Assembly (NCBI GenBank): GCA_937926415.1
Contig: CALBAF010000297.1
Span: forward strand, 1-8,210
Direction: 5' to 3'
DNA length: 8,210 nucleotides
From: an uncultured Actinomyces sp.
Lineage (GTDB): Bacteria > Actinomycetota > Actinomycetes > Actinomycetales > Actinomycetaceae
Part shown: in pieces, positions 1 through 6,730 of the stretch
Numbering within the stretch: position 1 is the first letter of the stretch
How the letters are laid out: every line of letters begins with the position of its first letter
Notes under the pieces: model-generated
What the model was told of the DNA's origin: nothing
The model's database searches: none
What the model saw: the letters and a program-made list of their open reading frames with translations, nothing else
Made by a program: the position numbers and the translations under genes

Positions 1-836
1 GCGGCTGCACGCGCGGCTGCACCACCTCCGCCTCGGGTTGGAGCTAAGCGGTCCTTTGCGGCTGCGCCGACAACCTGGGGTGCGGCGGGAGGGTTGGTAC
101 CCGCTGGAACGATATCGGCGACAACGCAGGTGACGTTATCTGGGCCGCCGGCAAGAAGCGCAAGGCGGATGAGCTCTTCGGCGCACTCGCCCGGGTCCTT
201 GAAGTCGGCCATGACCTGGCCGATTGTCTCGGGGGAGACGAGGCCGGACAGGCCGTCGGAGCACAGCATCCAGCGGTCGCCGACGACGGCCTCGCGGATC
301 GTCTCGTCGGGGGCCACGTCGGCTTGCGCGTCGCCGAGGATCTTCAGGACGACGTTGCGGTTGGGGTGGTGCTCGGCTTCCTCGGGCGTGATCTGGCCGG
401 TGTCGACCAGGTACTGCACGAAGGAGTGGTCGGTCGTGACCTGCGTGAGCGTGTCACCGCGCAGCACGTAGGCGCGCGAGTCGCCGATGTGGACCATCGC
501 GAGGCGGTTGCCGCTGCGCATGAGCGCGATGCAGGTGGTGCCCAGGCCCTCGAGGTCACGGTCGCGGCTCGAGCGTTCGGTGAGTTCCTCGTGTGCGTCG
601 AGGAGTGCCTCACGCAGGAGGGGCAGCATCGAGTCGGCCGGGTGCGAGTCCGTGTCGAGGGGCACGAGGTGCGCGATGGCCACCGAGGAGGCGATGTCGC
701 CGCCCGCGGGGCCGCCCATGCCGTCGGCGAGGACCAGCAGGTTCGCGCCGGCGTAGCCGGAGTCCTGGTTGTTCGAACGCACGAGGCCCACGTCGGAGCG
801 GGCAGCGTAGTGGAATTGAACCGCGTTTCCTGACAT
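1..836 (-). CDS. pstP: PP2C-family Ser/Thr protein phosphatase, PstP-like (3' end outside window)
   Basis: Metal-dependent PP2C phosphatase that reverses phosphorylation by the PknA/PknB-type kinases controlling growth and division. The frame is open for 278 codons from ATG 836 to the window edge. Visible PP2C motifs are RSNNQD (residues 20-25), the metal-binding DGMGG (38-42), GTT (99-101), HIGDSRAY (116-123), TTDHSF (134-139), the metal-binding SDG (193-195) and GGPDN (230-234). The catalytic domain ends near residue 243. A Pro/Ala/Gly-rich linker follows, and in the family this leads to a membrane helix and extracellular part, not seen here. The start follows GGTGGG with a 5-nt spacer and lies 1 nt after the fhaB stop, so the two genes are probably coupled. 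The fhaA-fhaB-pstP order matches the conserved actinobacterial cluster, so rodA, pbpA, pknA and pknB are expected off the left edge (inference). Confidence 0.95.
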   Translation of the reverse strand, partial: MSGNAVQFHYAARSDVGLVRSNNQDSGYAGANLLVLADGMGGPAGGDIASSVAIAHLVPLDTDSHPADSMLPLLREALLDAHEELTERSSRDRDLEGLGTTCIALMRSGNRLAMVHIGDSRAYVLRGDTLTQVTTDHSFVQYLVDTGQITPEEAEHHPNRNVVLKILGDAQADVAPDETIREAVVGDRWMLCSDGLSGLVSPETIGQVMADFKDPGECAEELIRLALLAGGPDNVTCVVADIVPAGTNPPAAPQVVGAAAKDRLAPTRGGGGAAARAA

Positions 837-837
837 A

Positions 838-1338
838 TCAACCCACCAATTCGAGAGTCGTCTGGCCGATGCGGATGACGTCACCGATCTTGAGCTGGCG
901 CGGGGCGTTCAGGCGCTCGTCGTCGATGAAGGTGCCGTTGCGGCTGGAGAGGTCTTCGATCCACCAGCCGTCGGACTGGGGGGTGAGTGCCGCGTGGCGG
1001 CTGGATGCGTACTCGTCTTCGAGCACGAGGGTGCACGCGGGGGAGCGCCCGATAACGATGGGGGCCTCGCCGAGGGGCAGCATGGTACCGACGAGGGGGC
1101 CGCCGGTCACCAGGAGGTCCTTGGGGGCCAGCGGGTTCGTGGAGGTGCGCTTCTTGTCCTTGCGCTTCTCACGCGATGCTTTACGGCGTGACGTGGCCTT
1201 GTCGCGTCCCTTGCCGCGCGGGGTCACGACGGTGCCGAAGATGTCGCGTCGCAGCGTGTTGACGGCCGCGAGCACGAGGAGCCAGAGCAGCACCAGGAAC
1301 CCGATGCGGAAGACGGTAAATGCGAGGTCTGTGGTCAC
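838..1338 (-). CDS. fhaB: FhaB/FipA-like FHA-domain membrane protein
   Basis: A 166-residue protein with one N-terminal membrane helix (about residues 8-28), a basic linker rich in Lys/Arg (42-64) and a C-terminal forkhead-associated domain that binds phosphothreonine peptides. FHA signature residues are visible: GRS (97-99), SSRH (112-115) and NGT (134-136). In mycobacteria FhaB is a substrate and partner of the Pkn kinases and takes part in division-site assembly. The GTG start at 1338 is chosen because it follows GGAG with a 9-nt spacer, lies 4 nt after the fhaA stop, and begins directly before the membrane helix, as in known FhaB proteins. A longer reading from 1449 would overlap fhaA by more than 100 nt and adds sequence unlike FhaB. 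Length fits the family (about 155 residues). Confidence 0.95.
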   Translation of the reverse strand: MTTDLAFTVFRIGFLVLLWLLVLAAVNTLRRDIFGTVVTPRGKGRDKATSRRKASREKRKDKKRTSTNPLAPKDLLVTGGPLVGTMLPLGEAPIVIGRSPACTLVLEDEYASSRHAALTPQSDGWWIEDLSSRNGTFIDDERLNAPRQLKIGDVIRIGQTTLELVG

Positions 1339-1342
1339 TTCG

Positions 1343-2044
1343 TTAAACTCCGCTCTGGTCTGGGTGCGTCCAGAAGAGGATCTTGGTGCGTCCGATGACG
1401 ATCTGGTTGCCGTCGAGCAGGGTCGCTGCGTCGATGCGGTGGCCCTCAACGAAGGAGCCGTTGGTGGAGCCCAGGTCGGTCGCGATCACGCCGGTGGGGG
1501 TGATGCGCAGTTCGAGGTGGCGGCGCGAGACGCCCGAGTCGTTGACGACGATGTCGGCTTCGGAGCCGCGTCCGATGACGGTGACGGGCTCGGTGAGGAG
1601 CCACTTGTCGCCGTCGACGTCGATGATCGGATGCTCGGGGGAGGCGGACGAGGCCGTGGCGGGGGCTGCGGGTCCCCGGCGGTTTTCGGCGTCGACCTTC
1701 AGGGTGCCACTGGGCTCGGAGGCGTCGGCGATGAATTCGATCGTGACGGGGCCGAGGAGAGAGTAGCTGTTCGCGGAGGCGTGTTCGGTGGCCTGCTGCG
1801 CGAACTCGTCGGCGAGGACGTCAAGGGAGGCTTCGAGGGAGGTGAGGTCGGTGCGCGAGGCATAGACCGTGAAGTGGTTCGCGGCAATGATGCGCGAGGC
1901 GGAGACTTCCTGGACGGATTCGTCCATGGCGCGGCGGATCGCCGTGGTGATGTCCACGGGCTTGATCCCCGACCGGAACACGCGCGAGAAGGCGCCGTTG
2001 ACGCCTCTCTCGACGGCGCTCTCGAAGCGGTCGAAGATGCTCAT
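1343..2044 (-). CDS. fhaA: FhaA-like protein: DUF3662 domain plus C-terminal FHA domain
   Basis: A 233-residue protein that starts with the typical FhaA N-terminal domain (MSIFDRFESAVERGVNGAFS, DUF3662, about residues 1-115). A short Pro/Ala/Ser linker (116-140) leads to an FHA domain with GRG (158-160), SRRH (173-176) and STNG (193-196), the phosphothreonine-binding loops. In mycobacteria FhaA binds phosphorylated MviN/MurJ and couples kinase signalling to peptidoglycan synthesis. The mycobacterial protein is roughly twice as long because of an extended low-complexity linker, which is nearly absent here. ATG 2044 follows a strong GAGGAGAG ribosome-binding site with a 7-nt spacer. It is the first gene of the fhaA-fhaB-pstP unit, so the promoter should lie in 2045-2340. 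Confidence 0.95.
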   Translation of the reverse strand: MSIFDRFESAVERGVNGAFSRVFRSGIKPVDITTAIRRAMDESVQEVSASRIIAANHFTVYASRTDLTSLEASLDVLADEFAQQATEHASANSYSLLGPVTIEFIADASEPSGTLKVDAENRRGPAAPATASSASPEHPIIDVDGDKWLLTEPVTVIGRGSEADIVVNDSGVSRRHLELRITPTGVIATDLGSTNGSFVEGHRIDAATLLDGNQIVIGRTKILFWTHPDQSGV

Positions 2045-2207
2045 AGTCGTGCTCTCCTCATTCCCCCGCGCGATGTGCGCGACGTACGGTGTGGGTGGAA
2101 GCGAGGCCGCTCCCAGTCACAGTTTAGCCGCCGCGCGAAGCGGTGTGGCTCCATCTGTCGGGATGTTCCCGATGAGCAAAGGCTTGCGCGTTCGCACCGA
2201 AGGCCTG

Positions 2208-2233
2208 TCATGGCAGGGAATACCCTGTCATGA
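2208..2233. repeat. Inverted repeat with embedded 20-bp-spaced direct repeat upstream of fhaA
   Basis: The arms TCATGGCAGGG and CCCTGTCATGA are complementary over 10 of 11 pairs around the loop AATA. The nonamer CCTGTCATG also occurs twice in the same orientation (2204-2212 and 2224-2232), 20 bp apart, or about two helical turns. The element lies about 165 nt upstream of fhaA. It could be an operator or a hairpin in a long leader; the sequence does not decide which. Confidence 0.5.
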
Positions 2234-2258
2234 TGCGCCTGTGACATTTGGTGCACAT

Positions 2259-2272
2259 GTTACACGTGTGAC
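2259..2272. repeat. 14-bp dyad, possible operator upstream of fhaA
   Basis: GTTACACGTGTGAC is palindromic at all but one base pair and has the perfect core ACACGTGT. A second small palindrome, ACATGT, abuts it on the left. Such a site could bind a dimeric regulator. Assignment to a specific regulator is not possible. Confidence 0.35.
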
Positions 2273-2356
2273 CATAAGTGTGTTGGAGCAAACAGAGTGT
2301 GGACAGTTTGTGTCGCATTTCTGTCGCCGGAGACGGCCGTAGGAGCCGCTGAAACG

Positions 2357-2394
2357 ACGTGGGTGCGCCCGCCATCTGGCGGGCGCACCCACGT
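2357..2394 (-). terminator. Rho-independent-type terminator after nrdF
   Basis: A perfect 17-bp GC-rich stem (2357-2373 pairing with 2378-2394) with the four-base loop ATCT lies 67 nt beyond the nrdF stop codon. Read on the minus strand it is followed by a short T-containing stretch (CGTTTC). The U-tract is weak, as is common for actinobacterial terminators. It separates nrdF from the fhaA operon. Confidence 0.85.
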
Positions 2395-2461
2395 GCGTCT
2401 TGAACTGAGGGAGGTGGTCAGGCCGCGCAGTCAGCGCAACCCGGCCCCGGCCTCGTGAGGA

Positions 2462-3937
<1,476 letters not shown>

Positions 3938-3951
<14 letters not shown>

Positions 3952-4020
3952 GAGGGTTGTCCACCTCCGTGTATAGCGGAATAAGTAGCGCTGTTGATAC
4001 CTGTTGCGACTTCTTGGTCG
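3938..4020. repeat. Duplicated toxin-tail/immunity-start segment, copy 1
   Basis: Aligns without gaps to 6648-6730 with 9 differences in 83 positions, including a perfect 36-bp run at 3952-3987. It spans the end of the glycine-zipper coding sequence, its embedded ribosome-binding site and the first codons of the downstream membrane-protein gene. Confidence 0.9.
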
Positions 4021-4034
4021 AATCCACTGCTCAT
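3948..4034 (-). pseudogene. 28-codon remnant of a glycine-zipper toxin C-terminus (mini-ORF)
   Basis: The frame from ATG 4034 to TGA 3948 encodes 28 residues ending in ATYSAIHGGGQPS. Apart from its first few residues it aligns with the last residues of the protein at 6658-7866 (VTYSAIHGGGQPS). The body of the toxin is missing: the fragment is joined directly to the stop of the upstream membrane-protein gene through an ATGA overlap. It may still be translated. GGAGGAAG lies 8 nt upstream of its ATG, and its end overlaps the next gene's GTG (GTGA). It carries the GGAGGTGG site for that gene. It is either a recombination scar or a retained leader peptide that couples translation of two membrane-protein genes. 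Confidence 0.8.
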
Positions 4035-4435
4035 AAATCTTCTTCCTCCGAAAGCTCGAACTGTGGGAGGGGATCACCGTTCTCGTCCAGCATGCCGTGG
4101 CGCTTCATGTACTGGTATTCCATATTGACGAAGCGTGGGGCGCGAAATGGGAATAAGCAGAGAATGGCGAGTGGGAGGCACAGGAATCCAAGAGCGGCTG
4201 GAATTAAGAATACGTATGGAGGGAAGCCAATTTTGTCCAGCAGCATTCCTACTCCCCCGAGAGTGAAGAGCAGGCTAAGGAGTGGTTTGACGAGAGTTCT
4301 GCTCTTTCCCAACGCCTGAGGGGTGGTGGACATGCGCCTCCACAGCGAGGCGCTTGATGAGTCCGTGTAGGTCTGTGCGTACCATAAGTACAGGCCAAAA
4401 GGGCCGATGAGAATCAGTCCCGCTATTGCAATCAT
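4031..4435 (-). CDS. Small three-helix membrane protein, putative immunity protein (copy 2)
   Basis: A 134-residue paralogue of 3544-3951 and 6221-6661. It has helices at about 2-20, 50-66 and 72-95, the motif WYAQTYTDSS (18-27) and the tail [20 protein letters not shown] (106-125), ending in an acidic stretch. ATG 4435 is chosen because it places the first helix and the WY motif at the same residue numbers (18-19) as in copy 3, and because GAGGGGAAG lies just upstream. The alternative start at 4501 (TTG) adds 22 residues with no counterpart in the paralogues and has no obvious ribosome-binding site. The positively charged tail suggests C-terminus inside. Function inferred only from context. 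The closest known analogy is polytopic immunity proteins for membrane-depolarising type VII toxins. Confidence 0.8.
   Translation of the reverse strand: MIAIAGLILIGPFGLYLWYAQTYTDSSSASLWRRMSTTPQALGKSRTLVKPLLSLLFTLGGVGMLLDKIGFPPYVFLIPAALGFLCLPLAILCLFPFRAPRFVNMEYQYMKRHGMLDENGDPLPQFELSEEEDL
4073..4117. repeat. 45-bp coding repeat, copy 2
   Basis: The tail-encoding block of the second membrane protein. The similarity to copy 3 continues beyond it to about 4044, through the codons for the PLPQFELSE stretch. Confidence 0.85.
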
Positions 4436-4643
4436 GGTGTGTCTTCCCCTCTTTGACTGCAGTGTTGTGGCAGCGCCGCGGTTGTTTGAGCTGTCGGGCA
4501 ATCGTGCTGGTCTGACTGCCTGCCGCTCTGGCTCTTCAGCCTTGAATACTCCCGCATCGTCACGTGCCGAAAGGCCTGAATGTGCCTGGTTGGTTGGACT
4601 TACATTGAACCAAACCGCGGTGTTCCCTGTGTCGGGGACGAGA
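4436..4643 (-). other. Non-coding gap between the two halves of the island
   Basis: This 208-bp stretch lies between the helical protein gene and the second membrane-protein gene. A 41-codon minus-strand frame from ATG 4557 ends in an ATGA overlap with ATG 4435. Its product has no visible similarity to the toxin tail, and I do not call it a gene. No convincing terminator or promoter is visible, so whether copies 1 and 2 have their own promoter is open. Confidence 0.4.
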
Positions 4644-4649
4644 TCAGCT
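4625..4649. repeat. Diverged third copy (C) of the island-flanking repeat
   Basis: It aligns to the 3524-3549 and 8025-8050 repeats with four substitutions and one deletion in 26 positions. It contains the TGA stop codon of the 4644-5012 gene at the same place at which copy A contains the stop of its gene. Confidence 0.65.
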
Positions 4650-5012
4650 TGATGAGGGGGTCACAGCTGTGATCTGTGTGTTCCCCGTTGGAGGAGAGGG
4701 CTTGTACTTGTGGTTGTATTCGTCGTTGTAACGTTGGATCTCGCGCATGACGTCCGCAACCGCGTCGTCCGTGCACATGAAGTCCTCCGTTGCGGCGGCA
4801 AGGCCCAAGTAGATGCCGTTCAGGATCCACGCCATGTGTCTGCGTGTTGAGTTCAGCGCCGTGACGTGTTTGCTCAGAGTTGCATCGTGTTCACTGCCCG
4901 TGTCGGATGTGCTGAGGGCTGGCGTATTCGTGAGTTCCAGGCAGGCGTTGCTGAGCTTTGCAATGATCGAATTAACTTCCTCGTAATTCCATTCGAGAAC
5001 GCGGTAAGTCAT
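4644..5012 (-). CDS. Small helical protein, WXG100/EspC-like candidate
   Basis: A 122-residue, mostly helical protein with predicted helices at about 8-29, 43-75 and 80-100 and a Pro/Ser/Thr-rich tail. Size, helical layout and context resemble ESX/WXG100, EspC or Lap-type partners that accompany type VII effectors. There is no WXG turn and no clear YxxxD/E signal, so the family call is tentative. ATG 5012 follows AGGAG with a 6-nt spacer and overlaps the previous stop as ATGA, which makes this start more likely than the upstream one at 5063. Its stop codon sits in a copy of the island repeat. It could act as a secretion partner or chaperone for the glycine-zipper protein (inference). Confidence 0.75.
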   Translation of the reverse strand: MTYRVLEWNYEEVNSIIAKLSNACLELTNTPALSTSDTGSEHDATLSKHVTALNSTRRHMAWILNGIYLGLAAATEDFMCTDDAVADVMREIQRYNDEYNHKYKPSPPTGNTQITAVTPSSS

Positions 5013-5698
5013 GGCAGGCTCCTCTCGGGTGACAGGGTGAAGAAATACGTGATGACCGCCCATAGCTGCGTGTTGTAGATGGGGTGGATGGGGATGTGAG
5101 GTCCGGTGCTGGGCGCGAAAAGCGGAGCCTCGACCCTGTAGGCGGCGGCTGGTGTGATGAAGGTGGAGAGGGTGGAGGTCGGAACAAAGGAGTCCTTGTC
5201 CGTGCGCTCTTCCCGGATCCAGGTGGTGTACGCCCAGCGTTGGGCCACGAGAGCCTGCGCGAAGGCGGAATCTGAGGGTCCGTAGGAGGAATAGTTCTCG
5301 AGAAGCTGGGCCGTCTGTTCGGTTGTGCCCTGCTGTGCGGCGTACACGATGGCCGTCGGTAGCACGGGAGGTCCGTCGAAGACGGCGGGGTTTGGCGTGA
5401 GTGGAGATATCGCCGCCGCGACGTGGGGGATTTCCTCGTTATCGATCTGATAAATGTGGGTCTCAGTGTCGCCGTTGGGGGTGGTGGCGGTGCGGGCAAC
5501 GACGCAGGGCCCCGGCTGCATCCAGATGAGAGCCTGGCGGCACTGGGAAGCATCCGGAGACGTGGTGGCGATAACCAATCGCGAGCGAGCTGCGCTCATG
5601 AGAGTCGCGAGATGAGCCGCGTCGCCGGTGAGTCCCTCGGAGGTGGCGAAGCTTGAGGTGACGTCGCCCGGAATGACGACGTGAGGACGGTCAGGCAT
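5009..5698 (-). CDS. Conserved-looking hypothetical protein, weak EspG-like features
   Basis: A 229-residue soluble protein with no signal peptide or clear membrane helix. I do not recognise it with confidence. The middle part is a strand-rich stretch (SRLVIATTSP, then GPCVVARTATT) followed by a helix and a Pro-rich turn (about 92-110). That pattern is reminiscent of EspG-type type VII secretion chaperones, but no diagnostic motif supports it. Its start overlaps the preceding gene by 8 nt and its stop overlaps the next start by 4 nt (ATGA), so it is made together with the small helical protein and the LpqN-like protein. A role in handling or delivering the glycine-zipper protein is inferred from position only. 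Confidence 0.7.
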   Translation of the reverse strand: MPDRPHVVIPGDVTSSFATSEGLTGDAAHLATLMSAARSRLVIATTSPDASQCRQALIWMQPGPCVVARTATTPNGDTETHIYQIDNEEIPHVAAAISPLTPNPAVFDGPPVLPTAIVYAAQQGTTEQTAQLLENYSSYGPSDSAFAQALVAQRWAYTTWIREERTDKDSFVPTSTLSTFITPAAAYRVEAPLFAPSTGPHIPIHPIYNTQLWAVITYFFTLSPERSLP

Positions 5699-6224
5699 TG
5701 CGCACCTCCAGGCTCATGATGATTGAGAGAACATCTTCGTTCAGGTCGCCGAAAGCGGGTGTCGTCATCGTTGCTGTCGCTGTGAGGAGGAAGTCATTTG
5801 CGCCGTCGGAATGAATCCATGCCCACTGGCAGGCGGTGATGGGAACTTTGCCCTGAATGTAGATCCCGGTGCGCAGCTGCGACGATTCGGGTCGCGCCGG
5901 CCACGCGCAATCCTCCAGCATGCGGAAGCCGGGAACCTGATCGGACATGGACCGTGCCGAGTCGGCGAGCGCCTGCGCGGGCGTCGTGCTCGCGGGGATC
6001 GGGGATGCGAGCACGAGGAGGGTGGGTGTGAAATCGTAGTCGGTATCGATGGGACCGACGGCCAGGGCGATGACGCCACCTTTGGCCGGATGCTGATCGC
6101 TGTCTGGCGTTCGATCCTGTGTGTCGTCGGTGCTCCCGAATGCCTGGTTGAGGATCGAGGAGATCTCCTCCTTCGGGCACGACGACCAGCGGGGAGGCAT
6201 CAGCCAATAGGTTGACAGGCTCAT
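5691..6224 (-). CDS. LpqN/Mog1/DUF1795-like small protein, possible effector chaperone
   Basis: A 177-residue protein without signal peptide or lipobox, so probably cytoplasmic. The layout fits the Mog1/PsbP-like fold shared by LpqN, DcrB and DUF1795 proteins. It has a strand with Pro-rich turn (DFTPTLLVLASPIP, about 64-77), a helix (84-95), VPGFRMLED, a strand starting GIYIQGKVPITACQWAW, then DFLLTATATM and a final helix leading into IIMSLEV. The match is by pattern recognition only. Known relatives include the Eag chaperones (DUF1795) that shield membrane segments of type VI effectors, which would suit a gene beside a glycine-zipper protein (inference). ATG 6224 overlaps the upstream stop as ATGA. 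The 3' end overlaps the next gene by 8 nt. Confidence 0.75.
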   Translation of the reverse strand: MSLSTYWLMPPRWSSCPKEEISSILNQAFGSTDDTQDRTPDSDQHPAKGGVIALAVGPIDTDYDFTPTLLVLASPIPASTTPAQALADSARSMSDQVPGFRMLEDCAWPARPESSQLRTGIYIQGKVPITACQWAWIHSDGANDFLLTATATMTTPAFGDLNEDVLSIIMSLEVRNA

Positions 6225-6661
6225 GGCATGCCCCAGCCCTGATCGTTGTCAGCAGACTCCTCGCCATCCTCCGAAAGCTCGAACTGCGGGAGGGGATCAC
6301 CGTTCTGGTCCAGCAAGCCGTGGCGCTTCATGTACTGGTACCGAGGGTCGATCCAGCGGGGTACGGGTATCGGCGAAAAGTACCAGACGAGGCCGGTAAT
6401 GATAATTGCTAAGGTTATTGCAAGGAGTGTCAGTTGGATAAACTGCGGAAACCTTCCTTCATTACCGATCGTAATGAAGCTGCCGACCAGGAATGTGCTT
6501 CCTGTTGCAAGGGTGCCGATCGATTGAGACTTGTCGCTCATGCGTGTTGCTGAGCTAATGAAACGCGCATTCTGGCCAAATTGCGAATCTGTATAAGTCT
6601 CGCAATACCACATAGCAAGAATTGAGAGACTAAAAGGGATGCCGATGATTCCCCAGATCAT
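6221..6661 (-). CDS. Small three-helix membrane protein, putative cognate immunity protein (copy 3)
   Basis: A 146-residue protein with helices at about 2-20, 51-66 and 73-95, the motif WYCETYTDS (18-26), and the tail RYQYMKRHGLLDQNGDPLPQ (107-126) followed by an acidic extension absent from the other copies. It sits immediately after the glycine-zipper gene, overlapping its stop as ATGA. Its ribosome-binding site (GGAGGTGG, 9-nt spacer) lies within the last toxin codons, so the two proteins are almost certainly co-translated. That arrangement is typical of a toxin and its own immunity protein. The basic motif after helix 3 suggests an inside C-terminus and an outside N-terminus. The family is unknown to me. 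It shares sequence with copies at 4031-4435 and 3544-3951. Confidence 0.85.
   Translation of the reverse strand: MIWGIIGIPFSLSILAMWYCETYTDSQFGQNARFISSATRMSDKSQSIGTLATGSTFLVGSFITIGNEGRFPQFIQLTLLAITLAIIITGLVWYFSPIPVPRWIDPRYQYMKRHGLLDQNGDPLPQFELSEDGEESADNDQGWGMP
6296..6340. repeat. 45-bp coding repeat, copy 3
   Basis: Tail-encoding block of the third membrane protein, with three differences from copy 1. The similarity to copy 2 extends leftwards to about 6268. Confidence 0.85.
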
Positions 6662-6730
6662 GAGGGTTGTCCACCTCCGTGTATAGCGGAATAAGTAACG
6701 TTATTGATGCCTGTTGCTATTCCTTGGCCG
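6648..6730. repeat. Duplicated toxin-tail/immunity-start segment, copy 2 (intact context)
   Basis: This is the intact version of the junction found at 3938-4020. Here it joins a full-length glycine-zipper gene to its downstream membrane-protein gene. Confidence 0.9.

Larger units (their letters stand above)
2045..2356 (-). promoter_or_regulatory. Upstream region of the fhaA operon
   Basis: This gene-free stretch should hold the promoter for fhaA-fhaB-pstP on the minus strand. I see no confident -35/-10 pair. Two dyad elements, listed separately at 2208-2233 and 2259-2272, are the only clear structures. No convincing coding frame, tRNA or repeat family is visible in it. Confidence 0.4.

Noticed and set aside
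344..841. Minus-strand 165-codon frame from TTG 841 overlapping the phosphatase
   Set aside because: It is a shifted reading of the PP2C gene. The PstP motifs all lie in the frame from ATG 836, which stays open to the window edge; this frame is Arg/Thr/Ser-rich and featureless.
593..2233. Plus-strand 546-codon open frame across pstP, fhaB and fhaA
   Set aside because: It is antisense to three well-supported genes and composed of Arg/Gly/Asp-rich low-complexity sequence, as expected from high-GC third-position bias.
4432..4557. 41-codon minus-strand frame ending in ATGA overlap with the second membrane-protein gene
   Set aside because: It resembles the coupling arrangement at 3948-4034, but its product has no recognisable similarity to the toxin tail, and one overlap of this type can occur by chance. 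Kept only as a remark.
4972..5553. Minus-strand 193-codon frame overlapping the 229-residue gene
   Set aside because: Pro/Ser/Arg-rich shifted frame. The frame at 5009-5698 has balanced composition and precise overlaps with both neighbours.
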